Below are positions 54,667 through 64,000 of a stretch of DNA of 64,000 nucleotides, piece by piece. Under the pieces are notes generated by a model. The model saw only the letters and a list, made by a program, of their open reading frames with translations, was not told where the DNA came from and did no database searches. How positions within the stretch are numbered: position 1 is the stretch's first letter; every line of letters starts with the position of its first letter. A program made the translations under genes and the position numbers. Origin of the DNA: Caenorhabditis elegans (taxonomy: Eukaryota > Nematoda > Chromadorea > Rhabditida > Rhabditidae); the NCBI RefSeq assembly GCF_000002985.6, contig NC_003280.10, positions 1,550,001 to 1,614,000 of the forward strand. Reading direction: 5' to 3'.

Positions 54667-56143
54667 TCAAATTTCCAGATTGGAATAGCAAGATCTCTTC
54701 AAGTTCTCCAAGTTATAGCGATAGGCCAGCTGCAGCTGTTTCTTCAACATCATCTTAGATCCCGCTCCTCTGAAAAGAAAGTTCTCGCAGTTTTGGGTGA
54801 CCAACTTGGCATTGTACATGTCTGCAATGAGAAGCACACCCTCCACCGACTCGTCTGAAAATTTTAAAATTTTATTTTTTCCTATAAGTGTCCTATGTCA
54901 AACCTGTGATAGCTTCCTGGTGGCCGTAGAGAACTTCCAGAAAGTTCTGGAAGTCGTTGGGGTCGATTGAGCTGAGAGTGACTTCGGAGCTGTTTCCTTC
55001 TTTGAAGTTGCCAATTGGCAGAGCCTTGAAGTATCCGGACTGGGCAGCAAGGAACTGAAATAGTTATGATTAGGAAATTAGCCTAGACAATAGATCCTGG
55101 AGCCTAGAGACTAGAGCCTTGAGTATAGATCCTAGATCCTGGATCCTAGATCCTAGATCCGAGATCCTAGAGCCTAGATCCTAGATCCTAGATCCTAGAT
55201 CCCAGATCCTAGATCCCAGATCCTAGATCCCAGATCCTAGATCCTAGATCCTAGATAATCGATCCTAGATAATAGATCCTGAAGCCTAGAGCGTAGATCC
55301 AAGACACTTGATCCTAGATTTTAGATCCTAGATCCTAGGTCTTAGATCCTAGATACTTGATCCTAGATAATAGATCCTGAAGCCTAGAGCCTAGACCCTA
55401 GCTCCTAGATAGTAGAGCCTAGAGCCTAGATCCTAGAGCCTAGAGCTTAGAACCTAGATCCCAGAGCCCGGAACCTAGATCTTCGAGCCCAGAGCCTAGA
55501 GGCCAGAGCCCAGAGCCCAGAGCCTACAGCCTTGGCCTATGTAAACATAAGCTCAAGCTCAGGTCGTGACGCTAATCTTAAAGGCTAACTGACCAGTTTT
55601 GCCACATGAAACCTGGTCTCCTTCACCACCAACACAACATCCGAAAACTCCTTCATAGCCTCGTCGAAGTTGCGGACTTTCACCTTCTTCTCAAATCCCC
55701 AAGTGTCTATGATCTTCAGACAAACTTCAACCGTCACCGTGTCCTCTACCACAAACTCCTTCATCATTTTCTCCCATAACATAAACTTTGGAAATCCAAT
55801 TCCGATGTACTGCGTCTCACCTCCATACTTTCGAACTCCTGTCTTTTCGACAAATATCTTGCCAGTAGGGGTAATCATTTTGAAATCACATTCAACTTCG
55901 ATACTTTGCTCCTCGGCTATAAGCTGGGCTCCATAATACACGCATAACTGCAAATGTTTGTCTTTGCAGAAGACCTTGAAATACCTGAAAATGATTTTGA
56001 TCATTAAAAATTGAAATTATTGTTAGAATAATAACTTACCAAGGTAGTCCAAAATGTTGTTCACTTGTTGTAGATTGCGAATCTCCTTCCTTCATAGCGG
56101 CAATATTCTTCACTTTTCGAGTCATCACAAATTCCTTCGTCAT
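54667..56143 (-). CDS. MATH-BTB protein, 277 residues
   Basis: Exons 56143-56040, 55984-55594, 55054-54904 and 54854-54667 in frame. MATH about 5-120 (FVMTRKVKNIAAMKEGD, FCKDKHLQLCVYYG, VVEDTVTVEVCLKI); BTB about 138-265 (KVRNFDEAMKEFSDVVLVVK, FQNFLEVLYGHQEAI, NCENFLFRGAGS). Standard CUL3-adaptor order. The last exon runs past the usual intron after the 152-nt block and ends soon after. Intron 2 is 539 nt and holds the CTAGATC repeat. Convergent with the gene ending at 54586, 80 bases apart. Confidence 0.8.
55085..55530. repeat. 7-bp CTAGATC/CTAGAGC microsatellite-like array in an intron
   Basis: Runs of GATCCTA and GAGCCTA heptamers, in places perfect for six or more units (around 55185-55250), fill most of intron 2 of the MATH-BTB gene. 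Confidence 0.9.
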
Positions 56144-56594
56144 TTTTCAAAGTAGGTGAAATAAAGACAGAAAAACTAAGAAGTAATAATGATATTGGCT
56201 TGCTGGACTTATTGCAAGAAATTTACAAGAGCCCAGAACGCTGTGCAACCGCAAATTTTCCGATCGATAAGCTGCGAAACTGGATCAATATATTCCAGTG
56301 TCCCCTTCTTTTTTAATGCTCGGACTATTGATGATCCACTTGATCAACTTGAGACATGGTGCGTCAATAACTTAAAGTTGTCTTAGACTAGATATGAGCT
56401 GCCAAGACCACATTGAGACATGGTGCATCGACCACTCAAAGTTGTCGTAGACTAGATATGATCTGCCAAGACCAGTTTGATACATGGTGCATCGAACAGA
56501 ATCAGCTAATTATAACGCAGCATATGTATACTTCATATGTTCATTTATTAGTTTGCATAACACATAATATTCAAAAAAAAATCTTGATGTTTCT
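56144..56594. repeat. Intergenic with about 64-bp tandem repeat
   Basis: GA(G/T)ACATGGTGC(G/A)TC recurs near 56351, 56415 and 56479 with TTGTC(T/G)TAGACTAGATATGA in between, giving about 2.3 units. No gene is seen. Confidence 0.7.
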
Positions 56595-57603
56595 TTATTC
56601 GACAGTGTAGCCAAATTTTGTGATGGAGATCTCACCAGGACGACATTGCACATCGAAACTTCTTTCGTCTGGAGTTTGATAAAAGTTTTCGTGCTCAACA
56701 TTGAAAATTCTTTTCAGTGCACTGTTGTTCATATAATTACAGCAAATTCCAGCAAAACCAAAGTGAGCAGATCTATCGATCATCTGGAAGCAACTAAAGA
56801 GTTTTGAGAAATATTAATGTAAAGAACCCACCGCACGAAGCCTCAGTGCATCTGCTTCTGTGAATCTTGCGAGATGAACATCAAACCTCTCAAAGTGAAA
56901 GAATTTTTCAATTGGAATAATTAAATTCTCAGCATATCCATGAAATATTCTAGCTTGTTTCCATTGGTCCAAATCAATTAGCTGTTTGTATTCTTGACCG
57001 TCCAATCCATTCAGTATAAGTTTTTTCAGTCTTTCCGCAGGGAAAATGGGCAACAGTTGGGCAAGTTCTGGATATGCAACGAATTGGGTTTGCACAGTTT
57101 TTGATGTCAAGTTCTTCGCCGATCTAAGAGATTTCCCAACACCGGCAATGAACTTTGTGCGGGATTTTTTCTGAATTCCATTATTGTCAATCCGGAATGA
57201 TTCCATCTGAGCCTTTCCACTTTCCACCATCAACTTAAGATCCTTGTTGCATAGCTTTACGTAGTTCCCGCCAGGCACAAATGTTTGTTTTTCGAAGTCC
57301 TCGCCGTTTTTGGCAAAGTAGGTAACCTCACATCCTATATCATTTTGCCGATATTCGAATTTGGTACTTGTGTATTATTTCCCCTCAAAAATATTCAAAA
57401 AATCACATTCTATTGTAGTTCAAGTCATGATTTCCGTTCTTAAATCGATAGAACCAGAATTCAAAATCAGCAAATCCCATGACGTCATTTCCAACTTTCC
57501 TACAAAAATTGTCGAAAGACTCTTTAATTGATTTTTTGTCGAGAACTTCGTAGAGAATACATGTACGGTTAGTGAGCTCACTTTGGCAAAGAGCAACAGA
57601 CAT
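56595..57603 (-). CDS. HTH_48 plus FTH protein lacking the F-box, 306 residues
   Basis: Exon 1 (57603-57407) is a complete 197-nt HTH_48 exon (SELTNRTCILYEVLDKKS, FEFWFYRFKNGNHDLNY), the N-terminal domain of fbxa-type F-box proteins. The F-box exon and start of the next exon are deleted. A 40-nt putative intron (GTGATT...ACACAAG) nonetheless joins exon 1 in frame to the FTH-region exon (57366-56832; FEYRQNDIGCEV, LAQLLPIFPAERLKKLIL) and the last exon (56783-56595). The acceptor CACAAG is weak. It is either a new F-box-less protein or a pseudogene that is open by chance. A TTTTCAG acceptor about 14 bases before the ATG suggests SL trans-splicing. Without an F-box it should not enter a SKP1/CUL1 ligase. 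Confidence 0.5.
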
Positions 57604-57962
57604 TTGGAATTATTACCTGAAAATTTGAATTTTTAGAAGCAAAAAAATGTGTTAATTAAAACTGGAATAACTATTTTGAACAGAAAAAGAACGGTTAACG
57701 GTTCTGAAGAGTTTACCACATTAAAATTGAATTCTCTGTTGATAAGAAGAATTCTCTTTTTCGAAACTGATAACAATGCACAAACATTTGATTTCACAAG
57801 AGACAGGGAAGTTTGTTGAATGAAATTGATTATTGACAAATAGTGACCAAAAACCACTATTTAAACTATTTAATTTTAATATTTTATTGTGGAAAATGGA
57901 CGTAGATGTACAAAATAACGAAGTATTAGGCATGAAGTCTCAATTAAAGTGCACTCGAATAT
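57604..57962. other. Upstream region of the HTH_48/FTH gene
   Basis: Includes a likely trans-splice acceptor at 57617-57619 (minus strand CAG before GTAATAATTCC). No other feature is recognised. Confidence 0.4.
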
Positions 57963-59001
57963 TTATCCCGTTCTATTGATAATAAGCCCATCGCGACAAA
58001 TTTCCACATTGAAAGATCTTTTGTCAGGAGTTTGGTGAACGAAATTTCGCTCCTCAGCAAATTCTCTTTTCAGCTTTCTGATGTTCATATCTCTGAAGTG
58101 AATCCCAGCATGAACAAAGTGAGAAGATCTATCAATCAGCTGAAAGTTAGTCGATAATATTTTCACGGATTTTTCAATGTTTTAGCACACTCACATTACG
58201 AATTTTCATTGCATCACCTTCTGTGAAAGTTTCGAGACGAACATCAAACCTCTCGAAATGAAAAAGTGTTCAATTGGAATAATCAAATTCTTAGAAAATC
58301 CATGAAATTTTCTAGCTTGTTTCCATTGATCCAGGTTAATCAGCTGCTCATATCCTGGGCCATCCATCCTCCCGTATAAATAAAGATATTCCAATTTTTT
58401 CGCAGGGAAAATGGGCAACAGTTGGGCAAGTTCTTGGAATGAAACGTGGTGTGATTGGATAGTTTTTAATGACAAGCTTTCCGCTGATTTGAGAGTTTTC
58501 TCAATGCCGTCAATGAAATTTTTACGGGCTTCGTTTTCAATTCCGTCAAAAACAGGTAGGAATGTTTCCAATTGAACCTTTCGATTTTCAATCATCAACT
58601 TGAGATCCTTGTTGCATAGCTCTACATAGTCCTCACCAGCCACAAATTTCTGTATTTCCTTGCGTTTGGGACTACCAAAATAGTAAACAACAACACAACC
58701 TCCATCCTTTTGCTCATACCTAATATGATAGCGCATGTTATAGACAATCGATACACAGTGTAACTTTTCAGAATAATTCAAAGTAAGCCAATTGATCAAA
58801 ACTTTCATATTTCGAACAACACTTCGAAAGTTTCGAGACACTTTCATAAGAACCATTCTGAAATTGTTTCAATAAATTGTTTGAAGCGTCATTGCGAAAT
58901 TCTCACAAATCGATAATTTCCATGTGGTCTAAAATTTCGTTGATCACGTGCAGAGGCATGACTGACAAAGAACATGGGACGGGATCGAGAGCAGCCGACA
59001 T
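57963..59001 (-). pseudogene. F-box/FTH gene (fbxa-like) lacking HTH_48, with one-base frameshift
   Basis: The first five codons of the usual HTH_48 exon (MSAAL) are fused in frame to the F-box exon (PLHVINEILDHMEIIDL; exon 59001-58907), removing the HTH_48 domain and its intron. Exon 2 (58857-58195) carries the FTH region (LAQLLPIFPAKKLEYLYL, INLDQWKQARKFHG), but a T run near 58266 is one base short. The frame then leaves FTH (FFISRGLMF in place of HF.RFDV) and stops; exon 3 (58139-57963) is otherwise intact. A trans-splice-like TTTCAG precedes the ATG by 14 bases. The homopolymer indel could be an assembly error or an allele. Confidence 0.7.
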
Positions 59002-59315
59002 TTTTAGCTCTTACCTGAAAGTTGGAATTTCTAGAAGCGGAAACAAAAAAAACAATTCAGAACAAAAATGTGTTGATTGAAACTGAAAAAAAACGTGTTT
59101 GCCTCATTGAAATAAAATTCGAAGCTGATAAGAACTCAGTATTTCGAAACTGATAACAAAATAGGTGTCAGCTGTTACGCTCAACACGGTTGAAACCTCT
59201 ACTTGGGAGTTTTGGCAGTACAATATTGTTTTGAATTCTAATAGGAAAGAGTTACAAATTGGCAAAACTTTATTTTGTTAAAAATCAAATTGAACATTTG
59301 ACAAAAAGTCTCAAT
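59002..59315. other. Intergenic between fbxa-like genes
   Basis: Promoter space for the gene at 57963-59001; AT-rich with a trans-splice-like acceptor at 59015-59017. Nothing else is seen. Confidence 0.35.
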
Positions 59316-60715
59316 TTAGAGCTTGTAGTTGTAGTCGAATTGATATCCGGGTTTTGTAATTTGGATCATAAATTGACCAAATGCAACATAGAAAGATCTT
59401 TTGTCCGGAGTTTCGTAAATGTGATTGTGCTCCACACTGTGCACATCGAAGACTCTCTTTAGTCTATCGATGTTCATACGTGTGTATTGAATTTCAGCAT
59501 AAACGAAGTGAGCTGATCTGTCGATCATCTGAAAATTACTTGGCATTTTTGATATTGAACTGTATTTTTGAATTTTTTTTTTTTGAAAACTCACATCACG
59601 AAGCTTCATTGCATCTTCATCTGTGAATGTTGCGAGATGAACATCGAGCCACTCGAAATGCAAGAAGTGCTCAATCGGAACATTTAACTCCCCCTCAAAT
59701 CCTTGAAATATTCTCGCCTTTTTCCATTGATCCAGATCAATCAGCTGTTCATATTCTCGACCGTCCAATCCATTCAGTATAAGTTTTTTCAGTTTTTCCG
59801 CAGGGAAAATGGGCAACAGTTGGGCAAGTTCTGGATATGAAACGAATTGGGTTTGCACAGTTTTTGACGACAAGTTTTTCGCCGAATTGAGAGCTTTTTC
59901 GATACCGGCTATGAACTTTTTGCGGGATTTTTTCTGAATTCCTTTATTGTCAAGCCTAAATAATTCCATTTGAGCCTTTCCACTTTCCACCATCAACTTG
60001 AGATCCTTGTTGCATAGCTCTATGTAGTTCCCGCCAGCCACAACTTTTTGTTTTTCGAAGATGTCACCGTTTCTGGCAAAGAAGGTAACCTCACAGCCTG
60101 CATCATTTTGGCGATATTCGAATTTATAGCGCAAGTTGTAAATGATTTTTGTGCAATCTGTTTCTTCGAACAACTGTACGACAAGACTTTCGATCACACA
60201 AACTTTCATGTTTTGAACAGCGCGCCGAAAATTCCGAGACACTTTCATCAGAGCTATTCTGAAATTTTAACAATTAACAATTTAATGCTTTTTGATAAAA
60301 TTCTCACAAATCGATAAGGTCCAGGTGATTTAAAACTTCGTTGATCACGTTAAGAGGCATGCCTGACAGCAAACGTGGAACTGGATTGACGCTGAAAAAG
60401 TACTATTATTGATCTAAAAAAATTTTTGGACAAAATAAACCTGCAATTTCAGTAAGTTTTACTTTTTTTTAGAAAGATTTTATCAATTTTCTTACAAAAA
60501 ATATTTTAAAAAAATTACCTTCGATCATAGTGCAAGTCATGATTTCCGTTGTTAAATCGATAGAACCAAAATTCAAACTCATAATATGAGATGACGTCAT
60601 TTCCAACTTTTCTACGAAAATTGTCAAAGGACTGTTTAATTGGTTTTTTGTCGAGTACTTCGTAGAGAATACATGTTCGGATGGTGAGCTCACTTTGGCG
60701 GAGAGCAGCAGACAT
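59316..60715 (-). CDS. HTH_48/F-box/FTH protein (fbxa-like), intact, 385 residues
   Basis: Exons 60715-60519, 60391-60308, 60258-59595 and 59528-59316, all in frame. HTH_48 at 1-66 (SELTIRTCILYEVLDKKP, FEFWFYRFNNGNHDLHY). F-box about 68-110 (GMPLNVINEVLNHLDLIDL, then LMKVSRNFRRAV). FTH about 200-340 (SYPELAQLLPIFPAEKLKKL, LIDLDQWKKARIF, DVHLATFTDEDAMKL). The F-box recruits SKP1 and the FTH domain is a presumed substrate-binding part (family knowledge); HTH_48 is also known from mariner transposases. This is the reference copy against which its three damaged neighbours can be read. A TTTCCAG acceptor lies 14 bases before the ATG. Confidence 0.85.
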
Positions 60716-61330
60716 TTGGAATTATTACCTGGAAATTTGAATTTTTCAGAAAGGAATTGATTTCGAACAGAAACAAAAAAGTTAAGAGTGGAGTTACCAA
60801 GAACGTTCACCGGTTCAGGAGCAATTGCTTAAATGAAATGGAGTTCGACGCTGATAAAACGTTTTTCGAAGTTTCGATATAATTCGAAACTGATAACAAT
60901 GAATGATTTCAAAATGTAATTGAGACTAGAGACAGAGAAAATTAAAGAGAGTGAAAAATCAAAAGACATGTAAAAAACAAAGTCATATTTACACATAACA
61001 CTAAAAAAATGTCCTTTTTTCAGTTATTAGTGGTTTTGTACAATTTCAAAAAATTGTTATTTTGCAAAAAAAGGACAGTATTGTTGAAAACGGTTAATTC
61101 GTATATGCATAATTGAGAAAATCTAGGTTTAACCCATCAAAACGATTTGAAAGTGGCAAAAAATGGGCAATTTACAGTAAAAAGTCAATGTTTTGAAACT
61201 CGTCTCCTTTATTTCAGTAAAGTTATGCGCAAATAGGCGTGCTTGCTCGTGGTAACAACAATAAAAGCATTCCGATTAGATAAGAAACAATGGCAGCCAC
61301 GGTTTTTCATTTCTTCCATTTCATATAGAT
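60716..61330. other. Promoter space between divergent fbxa-like and BTB genes
   Basis: No exon or clear repeat; a trans-splice acceptor for the left gene is at 60729-60731. Confidence 0.4.
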
Positions 61331-62510
61331 ATGGCTGAAATTGTTTATCAACACAAAAGTAAATCTATGGCTGAAATTGTTTATCAACACAAAAGTAAAT
61401 CATACAACGGTAATGTACAAGAAGTAGATACGAGCAATGTTGCCGGGATACGATGGTGAGTGTTTTGGCAGTGCCTGCTCTCTGTCCAACTTCTGATTGC
61501 TATAGTGCTAACCTTGCAAAAAATGGTCAAACCAAGACCTACCTAAGTTCTAACCAAAATTTGAAAAAGATATAGCAAATTTAAAAATGTATCTACTTTT
61601 GCAATTCTTAACGCGATTATTTCAGCGCCTTCTATTACTCTCCAAGCGACAAAAATCAGAGACGATGGGTTTTCAATTGGGAAGAACTTGGAAAAGAAGG
61701 AATCATCAACCTAGTTGGCAAAATTCTTCTAAAAGACGAACGCGGCAACCGACAGATGGAATACAGTGTATTGTTAACTTCATAAGGGTATCGTGTCGAT
61801 TGGGGAGACACCAGTACGCCGAATTATTTTTATTTTGAATATTCCTTTACGCCAACTTACGTCAAAATTGAGCCCGATCCGTTCGAGCAATCATTGCTTG
61901 AAAAAATGTTTCAGCCCTCGGATAAAAATGATGCAATTTTGCTGGTTGAAGAGCAGCAGTTGCATGTCAATAAAGCTGTAAGTTTTTTTTTCAAATTATT
62001 TCAATTAATCAGGCAATTTTTCAGTTTCTCTCCTTCCACTCCGACTACTTTTCTGCACTTTTCTCATCAAATTTCAAAGATGGCGAATTGGATGAGATTC
62101 CACTCAAAGACGTCACTATTGAGGAGTTTGGTCTTGTTCTGAGCACAATTCATCCGGAAACTGTTCTTCCGGTGAATGGTGAGCATTGGAATTCCAAATC
62201 CGTAACAAATTAAATAGATACTTGTGTTACAGATAAAACAGTGGAGAAGCTTCTGGAGCTCGCCGATCGCTTTATAATTCCGGCTGTGTTGAGATTGGCC
62301 GAAACCCACCTGCTGACCCATTCTAAAATTGGAAACGACGCGATGCTATGGATGGCAGACAAGTATCGACTTCTGAAGCTTCTCGATGTATGCATTCTCC
62401 GTATTGATACAGTGGAGAAGGCTAAGAAGCTTCAACTCTCACCACATTTCCATGAGATTTCCGATGGAACGAATGCTAAACTTTTTAAGCGACTTCCCAA
62501 AATTGCATAA
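61331..62510 (+). pseudogene. BTB-domain gene with internal stop and duplicated start
   Basis: Exons 61331-61455, 61626-61977, 62025-62178 and 62233-62510 join in frame for 303 codons except for one TAA at 61783-61785 (codon 95). The N-terminal part (CAFYYSPSDKNQRRWVFNW) is not a MATH domain I can recognise. A full BTB domain follows at about 143-265 (NDAILLVEEQQLHVNKAFL, FHSDYFSALFSSNFKDG, FGLVLSTIHPETVLPV), then a helical tail. The first 36 bases (ATGGCTGAAATTGTTTATCA onward) are exactly duplicated in tandem, giving two in-frame start codons. Everything outside the stop looks conserved, so this is a recent null allele, a very young pseudogene, or a site of readthrough. Confidence 0.7.
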
Positions 62511-62833
62511 AGATTTTGATAATAATTAATAAAAGGTGATACCAAGTGACTCAGTTGAAACTGTATTTGAATGCAGAATTTATTGATACCATTAACAACT
62601 AGCAAGTACTCGGACGCAACGTAGTGTACAGACTGCTATCAGTGGGTCAGTTATAATGACGCATGGTTTGGTTGCTAAAAGTTCCTCAAAATGCTCGTGT
62701 GAATAGGGTCGTAACTATTATTAATTCTTCTGTTAGAAAAACGACAATCAAAAGACAATCCTCGATATATTTTGTTCTGCTTGCCAAAAAACTAAATAAT
62801 GTTTATTGAATATTTGAATTATATAAAATTGTA
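62511..62833. other. Intergenic between convergent genes
   Basis: No gene or clear repeat is seen in this 323-base gap. Confidence 0.35.
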
Positions 62834-64000
62834 CTAGTTGTCAATTTCAATTCTATAGCCATACTTTGTAACTCGGAGCAAATCAGGCAAAAATTCTACA
62901 TAGAAAGGTATGTTGTTCAGGTTTTGGTAGACGATGTTGTCCTCCTCATCATGGGCTCCGAAGATTCTCTTCATCCCGCTGATGTTTATAGAGTTACAGC
63001 GGATCTGAGCGCGACCAAAGTGAGTGGATGTGTCGATCATCTGATAAATGTAATTGATATTTAAAACATCTTCATAAGATAACCCACATCGCAAATTTTT
63101 ACAGCATCATCTTCTGTGAATATCGCTAGATCTACTTTGAAAAACTCGAAATGCAAGAAGTGCTCAATTGGAATACTCAAACTCCAAAGTCCATCAAACT
63201 TTTTAGCCTTTTTCCATTGATCCGAATTGATCAGCTGTTCAAATCCGACACTCCCCTCTCCTTTGAAATCTATCACTTCCAACTTTTCAGCAGGGAAGAT
63301 GCCCACCAGTTGTGCGAGTCCTGACAACGAAGTGTTATATGTTGCAACGGTTCTAGACGTCAAACTCTTTGCAGATTTCATAGTCTCCTCAATGCCGTCG
63401 ATGAACTTTTTGCTGAGTTCTGTTTCAATTCCAGAAATTGAAACTCCGAAACTGTAAAATTCAACCTTTCGATTTTCCATCATCAACTTGAGATCCTTGT
63501 TGCAAAGCTCTAGATAGTTTTCTTCAGGCACAAAAACTTCTTTTTTGTTGCCCCCAACGACTTTATTATCAACATAAGAAACTGTACAACCGCCATTATT
63601 CTGCTTGTAAGTGATGACGTAGCGGCCATAAACAATGCTTGAAGATTGTCCTCCTGTACAAAGCTGTACAGTAAGTCTATTAATCTCAACTTTTGAATTT
63701 TGAACAGCGCGCCGAAAATTTCGAGACACTTTCATCAGAACCAATCTGAAAATGGTTCATTTTAAGATTTTCGGAAAATTCTTACGATTCGATGTTGTTC
63801 AGATGGGCCAAGATCTCGCTGACCACGTTGAGCGGCATGGCCGACAAGGACTTTGGATGGGCGCTGAAAATGTAATTTTAAATTTAATCTTGTCTCTAGC
63901 TGATTCTAAACTTTTTTAAAACAAAAATATATTATAACTTTACCTTTTATTGTAGTGCATGGCATCATTTTCGATGTGATTTTCGCGTAGAGCAGCAGAC
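62834..64000 (-). CDS. F-box/FTH protein (fbxa-like) with shrunken HTH_48, start just outside the window
   Basis: Exons (64002)64000-63944, 63863-63786, 63745-63088 and 63040-62834 are in frame, 333 residues. The first in-window base is the G of the start codon, so two bases are cut off. Exon 1 is only 59 nt: SAALRENHIENDAMHYNK keeps the two ends of the HTH_48 exon but has lost its middle. The F-box (AMPLNVVSEILAHLNNIES, LMKVSRNFRRAV) and FTH region (LAQLVGIFPAEKLEVIDF, NSDQWKKAKKFDG) are complete. Expected to act as a SKP1/CUL1 substrate receptor without the HTH_48 module. Confidence 0.75.

Noticed and set aside
1-64000. CRISPR arrays, bacterial operons, ribosome-binding sites, prophage
   Set aside because: The DNA is clearly nuclear and from an animal: spliced genes, worm repeat types and eukaryotic domains. 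The tandem repeats lack unique spacers.

Overview
The window is AT-rich nuclear DNA from a nematode of the genus Caenorhabditis, most like C. elegans. It has short 44-55 nt introns with TTTCAG-type acceptors and acceptors just upstream of start codons that look like trans-splice sites. It also carries dense foldback and MITE repeats and worm-specific families: F-box/FBA_2 genes, HTH_48/F-box/FTH genes, MATH/BTB genes, and nematode C-type lectin/CUB genes. Gene models were built by hand from splice sites and checked for frame consistency. No homology search was run, so family names rest on recognised motifs and locus names are left blank.

Layout. About 0.4-24.1 kb is an F-box/FBA_2 cluster (fbxb-like) with six apparently intact genes and about a dozen broken copies, many arranged as head-to-head pairs around short shared promoters. 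It is broken up by a foldback element, MITEs, a tRNA-derived SINE, an LTR-like fragment and a 96-bp satellite. About 24.5-30.0 kb has two minus-strand MATH genes that keep only the second half of a BTB domain; one holds a 23-bp minisatellite in an intron. About 30.8-45.2 kb has secreted-protein genes: two intact double-CTLD plus CUB lectins, two lectin pseudogenes, and a duplicated small gene with a Thr/Pro-rich linker and a C6-like cysteine domain. About 48.0-56.1 kb has four MATH/BTB genes in both domain orders, including a 706-residue BTB-MATH-MATH-BTB model. About 56.6-64.0 kb has four HTH_48/F-box/FTH (fbxa-like) genes in different states of domain loss, and one BTB gene with an in-frame stop.

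How the genes work together. From family knowledge, F-box proteins recruit substrates to SKP1/CUL1 ubiquitin ligases and MATH-BTB proteins recruit substrates to CUL3 ligases. The window is therefore mostly two kinds of ubiquitin-ligase adaptor, next to secreted lectins often linked to defence against microbes. The many recent duplicates, pseudogenes, domain deletions and fusions are what is expected of a fast-evolving chromosome-arm cluster, possibly shaped by host-pathogen conflict (inference).
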